Positions 6,290 to 13,177 of a stretch of 16,723 nucleotides of DNA are shown here, in pieces. The notes beneath the pieces are model-generated. The model worked only from the letters and a program-made list of their open reading frames with translations, was not told the origin of the DNA and searched no databases. Made by a program: the position numbers and the translations under genes. The number at the start of each line of letters is the position of its first letter. The stretch's first letter is position 1. Source of the DNA: Anaerolineae bacterium (lineage in GTDB: Bacteria > Chloroflexota > Anaerolineae > B4-G1 > SLSP01); contig JAGPHL010000043.1 of the NCBI GenBank assembly GCA_018055515.1, positions 1-16,723 on the forward strand. The letters run 5' to 3'.

Positions 6290-7357
6290 TTAGCGGCGAT
6301 AGGCGCGGAGCTCGACGTTGGCCTCTTTGAAGTAGCTGTGTTCGGGCAGATCGTCGCTGACGGCGTAGACCACATCCTTGACCGTGGCGCGCACGCGCAG
6401 GGCCGTGGTCTCCAGCACCACCTCGTCGTTGGGCAGCATCTGCCGCAGCTCTCCGCCGCTGGCAACCTTGGCGGCAAGTTCCGCACGTAACGTGGGATCC
6501 CGGAAGGCGTACTCGCTGGCCAGCACCGTGGTCACCGTCTTGATGTCGCTTTTGTCGAACAGCCAGATTTCCAGCGCGGTCACTTTTTTGTGATCGCCTG
6601 AGCCGATGGCATACGAGATGTCCACACCGCACTCACCGAGAAACTCGGTGCCATCTTCGATACTGAAAGAGGGGTTGAAGAAGTCATCGCCCTCGCGGTA
6701 GGTGGCGCTCACAGTGCGCAGGGCGGGCGCGGCCTCTCCCTCGACGACGGCTTCTTCCATCGGGCGCCCGTAAGCGCCGGCGAGCCCGGCTTCTTCGGGC
6801 TGTCCCGCTGCACGGCGCTTTTCCACCCATCGGCTGTACAGGAGGTAGAGCAGCGCTGCTACGGCCAGCGCGATGATCAGGTAGCCGAGAACCCGGAGCA
6901 AATTGCCGAGAAAGCTGCGGGAGGGGGGAGTTTCGGCTTCCGGCGTGGTGGTGGCTTCTGGCGCGGTCACGTCGGGGCGGAAATTCACCTGCAGGTCCTG
7001 GGCCAGCCGGCCCAGGGCAATGACCATTTCCCGTGATTCAGTCTGCGCCAGCGCCTGGGCGAAGCCTTCTTCCAGGGTCTGGGGTTCTTTGAGCCAGGGA
7101 TTGGCCTTCTCGTCGAGGTCGAGCCCTAACTTGTGTTTGGCGACGTCCAGGCGTCCGGTCTGCTGATATTCCTGGGCAACGGCATTGATATAGTAACCTT
7201 GATAGACAGGATGCAGATGTCCCGGGGTGGCGTCTTTCCATTGCACGGGCCAGATGCCCCAGGCAATGATGAAGCCCAGAATCAGGCCGATGAGAACGCC
7301 AAGCAGAAGGCGGATGGTCTTACCGTGCTCTTCGAAGATTTTCAAAATGGTTAACAT
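6290..7357 (-). CDS. two-helix membrane protein with conserved C-terminal domain, function unknown
   Basis: The protein has 355 residues. Helix 1 (about 15-37) follows a short amphipathic N-terminus. A soluble segment of about 110 residues has alpha-helical, repeat-scaffold-like character (YYINAVAQEYQQTGRLDVAKHKL). An acidic Pro/Thr linker (129-146) leads to helix 2 (151-174) and then a charged linker. The compact C-terminal domain (about 223-355) begins DDFFNPSFSIEDG and ends with the strand NVELRAYRR. A Cys and the run ALEIWLFDKSDIKTVTTVL look structured and conserved-like. The N-terminus is probably cytoplasmic, so the middle domain faces outside and the C-terminal domain inside. I recall similar uncharacterised proteins in Chloroflexota but cannot name a family. 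The ribosome site is AGGGGG, about seven bases from the ATG. Confidence 0.82.
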   Translation of the reverse strand: MLTILKIFEEHGKTIRLLLGVLIGLILGFIIAWGIWPVQWKDATPGHLHPVYQGYYINAVAQEYQQTGRLDVAKHKLGLDLDEKANPWLKEPQTLEEGFAQALAQTESREMVIALGRLAQDLQVNFRPDVTAPEATTTPEAETPPSRSFLGNLLRVLGYLIIALAVAALLYLLYSRWVEKRRAAGQPEEAGLAGAYGRPMEEAVVEGEAAPALRTVSATYREGDDFFNPSFSIEDGTEFLGECGVDISYAIGSGDHKKVTALEIWLFDKSDIKTVTTVLASEYAFRDPTLRAELAAKVASGGELRQMLPNDEVVLETTALRVRATVKDVVYAVSDDLPEHSYFKEANVELRAYRR

Positions 7358-7406
7358 CGCTCAACCCCCTTGCCGTGAATTGAGAAGGCCATTGGACCAC
7401 ATGTCT

Positions 7407-7435
7407 ACCATACCACAAACCCGTTAATTTTGCAA
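7407..7435 (-). promoter_or_regulatory. promoter of the two-helix membrane protein gene
   Basis: On the minus strand, TTGCAA (7430-7435) and TATGGT (7407-7412) are 17 bp apart, and the -10 is preceded by TGG (extended -10). The leader would be about 43 bases. It diverges from the ABC importer promoter 90 bp away. Confidence 0.6.
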
Positions 7436-7485
7436 GTCAAACCAAATGGAAAACTGCAGATTGGTTATAGCCCGGGTAGACGCTC

Positions 7486-7502
7486 CCCGGTTTTAAACCT
7501 GG
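7486..7502. promoter_or_regulatory. operator-like palindrome between divergent promoters
   Basis: A 17-bp imperfect palindrome (7 of 8 pairs) has the core GGTTT-T-AAACC (7489-7499). It lies about 25 bp upstream of the importer -35 box and about 50 bp upstream of the opposing -35. Position and symmetry suit a dimeric regulator, but no regulator gene is nearby. Confidence 0.35.
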
Positions 7503-7526
7503 ATTTTAACGTGGCCGAGATGCATC

Positions 7527-7554
7527 TTTACAAGTCCAGAACTGGCAGTATAAT
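7527..7554 (+). promoter_or_regulatory. promoter of the ABC importer operon
   Basis: TTTACA (7527-7532) and a perfect TATAAT (7549-7554) are 16 bp apart. The predicted start is near 7561, giving a leader of about 53 bases. Confidence 0.82.
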
Positions 7555-7561
7555 TTTGGTA

Positions 7562-7579
7562 CAGAAGTGTCCGCTTCTG
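7562..7579 (+). other. 5'-end hairpin of the importer mRNA
   Basis: A 6-bp stem (CAGAAG, 7562-7567, with CTTCTG, 7574-7579) would form at the very 5' end of the transcript. Such hairpins often protect mRNAs from decay. It is too small to be a known riboswitch. Confidence 0.4.
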
Positions 7580-7613
7580 GCTGTTGATCTTTTATCTCAC
7601 GGAGGAGAAATCT

Positions 7614-8732
7614 ATGCGCACTCGAAAGTTGTCGTTCCGTCTGGTTTCCCTGGTGATTCTTGTGACGATGTTGTTGATGTCTTGTACCTCAGGTCAGGAA
7701 GGGGGAGTCAGCGCCGACGATGATTTGGTGGCTGCCGCCAAGAAAGAAGGCATGCTCACCACCATTGCCCTGCCCCATGACTGGTGCAACTATGGCGAGG
7801 TCATCGAGACCTTCAAGTCCAAGTATGGTATCGAGGTGAACGAACTCAATCCTGATGCTGGTTCAGCGGATGAGATCGAAGCCATCAAGGCCAACAAAAA
7901 CAACAAGGGGCCGCAAGCGCCCGATGTGATTGACGTTGGCGTTGGTTTTGGTCCGCAGCTGATTGCAGAGGGACTGGTCATGCCCTACAAGGTTGCTACC
8001 TGGGACACGATTCCCGCCGATGCCAAGGATCCGGATGGTTATTGGTACGGCGACTACTACGGCGTGCTCGCCTTCGAGGTGAACAAGGACGTTGTCCAGA
8101 ACGTGCCGCAGGACTGGGCCGATCTTCTCAAGCCCGAATACAAGGGTCAGGTGGCGCTTTCCGGCGATCCCCGTGCCTCGGCCCAGGCGCAGATGAGCGT
8201 CTACGCGGCGGCGCTCGCCAACGGTGGCACGCTGGACAATGTGGAGCCCGGCCTGGAGTTCTTCAAGAAGCTCAATGAGGTGGGCAATTTTGTGCCGGTG
8301 ATCGCCAAGCAGTCCACTGTCGCCAAGGGCGAGACCCCCGTGATCATGCGGTGGGACTACAACGCGCTCGCCGACAAAGAGGCGTTGGCCGGCAACCCTG
8401 AAATCGAGGTCGTGATCCCCAAGACCGGCGTGATCGCGGGTGTGTACATCCAGGCGATTTCGGCGTATGCGCCGCATCCCAACGCCGCCAAGCTGTGGAT
8501 GGAATTCCTCTATTCGGATGAGGGACAGCTGCTCTGGCTCAAGGGTGGTTGCCATCCCATCCGCTACAATGACCTGGCGGCTCGCAATGCCATCCCTGAT
8601 GAGATCGCGGCGAAGCTGCCGCCTGCGGAGGCGTATGCTAAGGCCGTGTTCCCCACGATCGAGCAGATCAACGCTGCGAAAGCGGTGATCGCCGAGAAGT
8701 GGATGGACGTCGTGGGCGCCGATGTCAAGTAA
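7614..8732 (+). CDS. ABC importer substrate-binding lipoprotein
   Basis: The lipoprotein has 372 residues. The signal peptide ends in the lipobox L-M-S-C with Cys24 as the lipid-anchored residue; a Ser/Gly/Asp-rich tether follows. The mature part looks like the family 1 solute-binding fold of the iron/polyamine/phosphonate type: LVAAAKKEG near the start, DGYWYGDYYGVLAFEVNKD at the hinge (141-159), DWADLLKPEYKGQVALSGDP (167-186), and C-terminal HPNAAKLWMEFLYSDEGQ (288-305). Besides the lipid Cys it has only Cys58 and Cys313, which could form a disulphide. The start is ATG 7614 with GGAGGAG six bases before it. It heads an operon with two permeases and an ATPase. The substrate cannot be told from sequence; iron, polyamine, thiamine and organophosphonate systems all share this architecture. 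Confidence 0.92.
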   Translation: MRTRKLSFRLVSLVILVTMLLMSCTSGQEGGVSADDDLVAAAKKEGMLTTIALPHDWCNYGEVIETFKSKYGIEVNELNPDAGSADEIEAIKANKNNKGPQAPDVIDVGVGFGPQLIAEGLVMPYKVATWDTIPADAKDPDGYWYGDYYGVLAFEVNKDVVQNVPQDWADLLKPEYKGQVALSGDPRASAQAQMSVYAAALANGGTLDNVEPGLEFFKKLNEVGNFVPVIAKQSTVAKGETPVIMRWDYNALADKEALAGNPEIEVVIPKTGVIAGVYIQAISAYAPHPNAAKLWMEFLYSDEGQLLWLKGGCHPIRYNDLAARNAIPDEIAAKLPPAEAYAKAVFPTIEQINAAKAVIAEKWMDVVGADVK

Positions 8733-9636
8733 GCCGATTTCGGCACATGTCAATGAGCAGCGGGACGCGCCGGAGGCGCGTCCCGCTCCAGCTCCCTGGC
8801 GCGACTGGTTGGGCGTCGTGCCTTTCTTCCTCTTTGCATTTCTCTTCATCGTGCTTCCCTCGGCGTATCTGTTGATCGGGGCCTTCCGTGACTCTGCGGG
8901 CGCCTTCACCTTGAAGAATTTCGCGGACCTGTTCACGCCCGCAATTCTCAACGCGTATTGGGTGACCATTCGCATCAGCGCGGTTACGGCGCTGGTCGGG
9001 GGATTGCTGGGCTTCATGATGGCTTATGCGGTGACAGTAGGCGGCCTCCCGAATTGGGTCCGCACGATCTTGTCCACGTTCTCCGGCGTGGCTGCGAACT
9101 TCGCGGGGGTGCCGTTGGCGTTCGCCTTCATCGCTACGCTGGGCCGCACCGGCATGGTGACGGTGTTTTTGAAAACCGTCCTGGGGCTCGATCTCTACGA
9201 TCAGGGCTTCAGCCTGTACTCTTTCTGGGGGCTGAGCCTCACCTACCTTTACTTCCAGTTTCCGCTGATGGTGCTGGTCATCACGCCGGCGCTGGACGGT
9301 CTCAAGCGGGAGTGGCGAGAGGCGGCGGAGAATCTGGGGGCTTCGACCTTTCAGTATTGGGGACGGGTGGCTCTTCCCATCCTGCTGCCTTCGATTCTGG
9401 GTTCGATGATCCTGCTTTTCGGCAATGCCTTCGGCGCTTATGCAACGGCCCTCTCGTTGACCGGCGGTTTCATCAACCTGGTCACCATCGTCATCGGCTC
9501 GCAGATCAAGGGCGACATCCTCTACAATCCCGGCCTGGGCTACGCGCTGGCCGTGGGCATGGTGATCGTCATGGCGCTGGCGATGCTGATCTATTTCTCC
9601 CTGCGGCGGCGCAGTGAAAGGTGGTTGCGACAATGA
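8722..9636 (+). CDS. ABC importer permease (first)
   Basis: This inner-membrane permease has 304 residues and about six transmembrane helices (first at about 31-53). The EAA loop that contacts the ATPase is at about 200-219 (EAAENLGASTFQYWGRVALP), with the expected Gly206 and Pro219. Its ATG overlaps the end of the binding-protein gene by 11 bp, and no better in-frame start follows. The first 25 residues are hydrophilic and Ala/Pro-rich, an extension beyond the usual family start. Codons 13-22 contain a perfect 13-bp hairpin, so low translation relative to the binding protein is plausible. It pairs with the next gene as a heterodimeric channel. Confidence 0.94.
   Translation: MSSKPISAHVNEQRDAPEARPAPAPWRDWLGVVPFFLFAFLFIVLPSAYLLIGAFRDSAGAFTLKNFADLFTPAILNAYWVTIRISAVTALVGGLLGFMMAYAVTVGGLPNWVRTILSTFSGVAANFAGVPLAFAFIATLGRTGMVTVFLKTVLGLDLYDQGFSLYSFWGLSLTYLYFQFPLMVLVITPALDGLKREWREAAENLGASTFQYWGRVALPILLPSILGSMILLFGNAFGAYATALSLTGGFINLVTIVIGSQIKGDILYNPGLGYALAVGMVIVMALAMLIYFSLRRRSERWLRQ
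8759..8787 (+). promoter_or_regulatory. strong GC hairpin at the binding-protein/permease junction
   Basis: A perfect 13-bp inverted repeat (8759-8771 with 8775-8787) has a 3-base GGA loop. It begins 27 bases after the binding-protein stop and lies within the early permease codons. There is no T-run, so it is not a simple terminator. In other importers, hairpins at this junction block 3' exonucleases and keep the binding-protein mRNA in excess. Here that role is an inference. Confidence 0.6.
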
Positions 9637-10448
9637 AAGCGAGATCATCCCACGCGCGCGTGGGCCGATTGTGGGCCTGGTTGTGGGTCGTGCTCGGCGC
9701 GCTGTATTTCATCGTGCCGTTGATTGCCACTTTCGACTTCTCGCTGCGCGCCAAAAAAGGTGAATTGACCTTTCTGGCCTACGAGCGCATCTTCAAAGAT
9801 CCGGAGTTCTGGCGAACGTTCACGTTCTCATTGCAAATGGCCTTTTTCGCCATCGTGGTGAGTATTCTGCTGGTGGTGCCGACCGCGTATTGGATTCGCC
9901 TGCGCCTGCCGCGCCTGCGTCCGATGGCGGAGTTCATCTCCATGCTGCCCTTCGTCGTGCCGGCCATTGTGCTGGTCTTTGGCCTGATTCGGGTTTTCAG
10001 CGGGCCGCCATTTCACCTGACGAACACCTTCACGGGAACCAACGCACTGCTGGTGGCGGGTTACGTGGTGCTGGCGCTGCCGTACACCTATCGCGCCGTG
10101 GACACGGGCCTGGCCGCCATTGACGTGCGCACGCTGACTGAGGCGGCACAAAGCCTGGGGGCCGGCTGGGGCACCATCCTCTTCCGGGTGGTGTTCCCGA
10201 ACTTGCGCGTCGCCATCCTCAGTGGGGCCTTCCTCACGCTGGCGACCGTCATCGGCGAGTACACGCTGGCCAGCTTCATCGTGGGGATCAAGGCCTTTGG
10301 CCCGTACATGTCGCTGGTAGGGCAAAACAGGACGTACGAGTCCGCTTCGCTGGCGATTATCAGTTTCTTGTTGACCTGGGCCTTTATGGGCCTGATTCAA
10401 CTTTTCAATCGTGGGCACGCTGAAGGGCAACTGGCGGGCGCACGCTAA
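9633..10448 (+). CDS. ABC importer permease (second)
   Basis: The second channel subunit has 271 residues and about six helices. The EAA loop is at about 170-189 (EAAQSLGAGWGTILFRVVFP, with Gly176 and Pro189). The chosen start, ATG 9633, overlaps the previous stop by four bases (ATGA), indicating translational coupling; the AAAGGTGG ribosome site precedes it. An upstream GTG at 9621 lies within that ribosome site and is unlikely. The ATPase gene follows after 20 bp. Confidence 0.94.
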   Translation: MKARSSHARVGRLWAWLWVVLGALYFIVPLIATFDFSLRAKKGELTFLAYERIFKDPEFWRTFTFSLQMAFFAIVVSILLVVPTAYWIRLRLPRLRPMAEFISMLPFVVPAIVLVFGLIRVFSGPPFHLTNTFTGTNALLVAGYVVLALPYTYRAVDTGLAAIDVRTLTEAAQSLGAGWGTILFRVVFPNLRVAILSGAFLTLATVIGEYTLASFIVGIKAFGPYMSLVGQNRTYESASLAIISFLLTWAFMGLIQLFNRGHAEGQLAGAR

Positions 10449-10468
10449 TCTGCGATGGATAACGAACG

Positions 10469-11521
10469 ATGAGTTTTCTAACCCTGTCCAATCTTTCCAA
10501 GACTTTCGGTACGACGGCGGCCGTGACCGGCTTCAACCTGGACGTTCAAAAGGGCGAGTTTGTCTCGTTTCTGGGACCCAGCGGCTGCGGGAAGACGACG
10601 ACGCTGCGTATGATCGCTGGCTTCGAGATCCCCACGGCGGGCACGATCACGCTCGATGGCCTGGACATCACCTATCAACCGCCGAATCAGCGGAATGTGG
10701 GGATGGTCTTCCAGGCGTATGCCCTTTTCCCCAATATGACCGTGGAACAAAACATCGGTTTCGGCCTGCAGGTGCGCAAGCATTCGGCGGCGGAAATTCA
10801 ACGGCGCGTGGATGAGATGCTGACGCTGATTCACCTGGAGGATTTCGCCCGCCGGTATCCCTATCAGATGTCGGGGGGACAGCAGCAACGGGTGGCGCTC
10901 GCGCGGGCGCTGGCGATTCAACCGCGCGTGCTCCTGCTCGATGAGCCGCTTTCCGCGCTGGATGCCAAAATTCGGGTGGAATTGCGCCTTGAAATCCGCC
11001 GCATCCAGCAAACCTTGGGGATCACGACGGTCTATGTGACGCACGATCAGGAGGAGGCGCTTTCCCTTTCCGACCGGGTCGTGGTGATGAGCGGTGGCCA
11101 CATGGAGCAGGTGGGAACGCCCTATGAGATTTACAATTATCCTACCACGGAGTTTGTGGCGTCCTTTGTGGGACAGCTCAATCTGCTGCCCATCGCCAAC
11201 CTGGACCGGGTGGCGGGTACCTGCACCCTGGGAGGACAGCCCATCCGCTTTGAGCACAGCGTGGATCGTCCCATCAGCGATGCGCCGCGGCTGGCGATCC
11301 GGCCTGAGGAGTTCTGGCTGGGGCCGGGCGAAGGGCGTAACCTTCTGCGGGGGCGCGTGGAAACGCTCATCTTCCTGGGAGCGATCATCCGCGTGCGCGT
11401 AGACATTGGCGAAGGGGTGTTGATCTCGGCGGATTTGTTCAATGCGCGCAATCTCACCCTGCCGCGGGTGGGCGACGAGGTGCTGGTCAGTTTCCCCGTC
11501 CATGCGTGTTGGCTGATGTAG
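10469..11521 (+). CDS. ABC importer ATP-binding protein (PotA/FbpC-like)
   Basis: The ATPase has 350 residues, the usual length for the PotA/FbpC/PhnT group. All nucleotide-binding motifs are present: Walker A GPSGCGKTT (36-44), Q-loop Gln82, signature MSGGQ (134-138), Walker B LLLDEP (155-160), D-loop SALD (162-165) and switch His192. The C-terminal third (about 240-350) is a TOBE-like regulatory domain. The start has only a weak ribosome site (GGA), so coupling to the previous gene is likely. It powers import by the two permeases. The last codons lead directly into a strong terminator, so it closes the operon. The family does not specify the substrate. Confidence 0.95.
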   Translation: MSFLTLSNLSKTFGTTAAVTGFNLDVQKGEFVSFLGPSGCGKTTTLRMIAGFEIPTAGTITLDGLDITYQPPNQRNVGMVFQAYALFPNMTVEQNIGFGLQVRKHSAAEIQRRVDEMLTLIHLEDFARRYPYQMSGGQQQRVALARALAIQPRVLLLDEPLSALDAKIRVELRLEIRRIQQTLGITTVYVTHDQEEALSLSDRVVVMSGGHMEQVGTPYEIYNYPTTEFVASFVGQLNLLPIANLDRVAGTCTLGGQPIRFEHSVDRPISDAPRLAIRPEEFWLGPGEGRNLLRGRVETLIFLGAIIRVRVDIGEGVLISADLFNARNLTLPRVGDEVLVSFPVHACWLM

Positions 11522-11528
11522 AAGGCGG

Positions 11529-11573
11529 AGTCCCAAACGGCGGCCTGGCCAGGCCGTCGTTTGGGACTTTATC
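11529..11573 (+). terminator. terminator of the ABC importer operon
   Basis: A near-perfect 20-bp inverted repeat (11529-11548 with 11549-11568, one G-T pair) has a minimal GGCC turn, followed by TTTATCTTG. It begins eight bases after the ATPase stop. Confidence 0.92.
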
Positions 11574-11606
11574 TTGTGAGCGTCATCGTTGGTGAGGGGC
11601 TGGATC

Positions 11607-13130
11607 ATGGAGGACTGGCGCTCTTATGCGCATGATTTTGTCGAGGCGACGCCGCTGCGGCGGCTCTTCCACTCGCGGCACGCCTGGCTGAGCGTCGCTG
11701 CGACGTTGACGGCCGCGGCGTTGGTCGCCGTTGCCGCCGGCTGGCTGCTGGGCGAGTTTGGCCCGCTGCCGGTCGTGGTGCTCGCGGTCGTCCTGGGCGT
11801 GGGCCTGTGGATGCTCCGCAACATCGAGGTCGCTTTCTGGGGCGTGATCGGCATCATCGCGTTGTTGCCTTTCGGCTCGCTGCCCTTCAAGGTCGGCTTC
11901 ACCCCCACGTTCCTCGACCTGGCGCTGCTGGCGCTTCTGGGACTGTGGCTCGTCCCCATCCTCCTGGGCCGCGATCCTGATTGGCGCGTCACCCCGCTGG
12001 ACGGGCCTGTTTTCGCCTTCATTCTCCTGGCGGTGGGCGCTTTTGTGGCGGGACTGTCACACGGCGCGCTGACGAGCTATCTCATCCGGCACTTCGCCGA
12101 GATTCTGCTGAGTATTGCCCTCTTCTACGTCGTGGTCAACCTGGTGCGCGATGTGGAGCGCCTGGAGCGGTTGCTGCGAGCCTTCTTGTTGGCGGCGGGC
12201 GTCGCGGCGCTTCTGGGCATCGTCCTCTACTTCATGCCCGACGCGCTGGCGATCCGTTTGCTTTCGGCACTGGGACGCTTCGGCTATCCGACGGGTTCGG
12301 GCGTGCTGCGCTACATTCGGGATGACCCGGAGCTGATGCAGCGGGCCACCTCCACGTCCGTGGATCCCAACGCCCTGGGGAGCCTGCTCAACATCGCCAT
12401 TTTGGTGGCGGCGCCGCAGCTCTTTGCCTCTCGACCGCTTTTCAAGCGCCCGGTGTTATGGTCCCTGCTGGCGGTGCTGGGACTCTGTCTGGGATTGACC
12501 GTCTCACGGGGTGCGGTGGCGGGGGTGGCGGGCGCGTTGTTGTTGCTGGGGATCGTGCGCTATCGCAAATGGCTGTTGCTGTTGACGATCGCCCTGGCGT
12601 TGGTCCTGCTGCTTCCCTGGACGCAGGGCTTCGTGGCGCATTTCATCGAAGGCGTGCGCGGCGAGGACCTCTCCACGCAAATGCGCTTCGGCGAGTACAA
12701 GGACGCCCTCATCCTCATTGGGCGCTATCCCTTCCTGGGGGTGGGCTTTGCCGGTTCGCCGGACATTGATACCTACATCGGCGTCGCCAATGTGTACCTC
12801 ATGATCGCGGAGCAGATGGGACTGGTGGGGTTGGGCGCTTTCCTGCTCATCTGCGCGATGCTCTTCTATCGCTTCTGGCGGAGGCGAGCGGCCGCCCTCG
12901 CGTTGCCGCGACTGGAGCCACTCTGGTACGGGCTGCACGCCGCGGTCGTCGGCGGGCTGGGCGCGGGCATCTTCGATCGGTATTTCTTCAGCCTGGATTT
13001 TCACCATTCCGTGACGTTGTTCTGGCTGCTGCTGGCGCTGGCGACCGCCGCGACGGAGATGGTGGATTCGGCGCCGTCCGTGGCCGGCGTTAGTCCTGTC
13101 GGCTCGTCGCGTGGAAACGTGGAGACGTGA
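11607..13130 (+). CDS. O-antigen ligase/polymerase-like membrane protein (Wzy_C family)
   Basis: The protein has 507 residues and about a dozen transmembrane helices. Features of the O-antigen ligase/polymerase superfamily are the segment ATSTSVDPNALGSLLNIAIL (247-266), TVSRGAVAG with Arg301 (298-306), and the large outer loop with QMRFGEYKDALILIGRYPFLGVGFAG (358-383). Members join or polymerise glycans on lipid carriers at the outer face of the cytoplasmic membrane. No glycosyltransferases surround it, so its glycan is unknown. ATG 11607 is preferred because GAGGGG (11594-11599) lies seven bases upstream; a TTG at 11589 is also in frame. The last residues (RGNVET) are encoded by an octamer repeat. 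No promoter is obvious after the preceding terminator. Confidence 0.87.
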   Translation: MEDWRSYAHDFVEATPLRRLFHSRHAWLSVAATLTAAALVAVAAGWLLGEFGPLPVVVLAVVLGVGLWMLRNIEVAFWGVIGIIALLPFGSLPFKVGFTPTFLDLALLALLGLWLVPILLGRDPDWRVTPLDGPVFAFILLAVGAFVAGLSHGALTSYLIRHFAEILLSIALFYVVVNLVRDVERLERLLRAFLLAAGVAALLGIVLYFMPDALAIRLLSALGRFGYPTGSGVLRYIRDDPELMQRATSTSVDPNALGSLLNIAILVAAPQLFASRPLFKRPVLWSLLAVLGLCLGLTVSRGAVAGVAGALLLLGIVRYRKWLLLLTIALALVLLLPWTQGFVAHFIEGVRGEDLSTQMRFGEYKDALILIGRYPFLGVGFAGSPDIDTYIGVANVYLMIAEQMGLVGLGAFLLICAMLFYRFWRRRAAALALPRLEPLWYGLHAAVVGGLGAGIFDRYFFSLDFHHSVTLFWLLLALATAATEMVDSAPSVAGVSPVGSSRGNVET

Positions 13131-13153
13131 GCACGTGGGCACCTGGGCACGTG
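13111..13153. repeat. tandem octamer repeat across a stop codon
   Basis: Five consecutive 8-bp units plus three bases start at 13111, 13119, 13127, 13135 and 13143, with consensus close to GTGGRNAC; the last unit begins with C. Two CACGTG palindromes occur (13132-13137 and 13148-13153). The stop codon of the Wzy-like gene (13128-13130) lies inside unit 3. The array ends 11 bases before the ribosome site of the next gene. Confidence 0.75.
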
Positions 13154-13177
13154 TTTATTTTCGAAGGAGGTGGCGCC

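Noticed and set aside
7440..7613. Possible TPP or other riboswitch before the importer
   Set aside because: The conserved TPP core motifs are absent, and the transcribed leader after the TATAAT promoter is only about 53 bases.
7584..7613. Upstream start for the binding protein
   Set aside because: It would add ten residues before the signal peptide and place the GGAGGAG ribosome site inside the gene. ATG 7614 has ideal spacing.
9621..9632. GTG start for the second permease
   Set aside because: The GTG lies within the ribosome site. The ATGA overlap at 9633 is a typical coupled start.
13127..13177. GTG start for the propeller lipoprotein
   Set aside because: It lies in the octamer repeat and overlaps the previous stop. 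GTG 13178 has a strong AAGGAGG site and gives a normal signal peptide.
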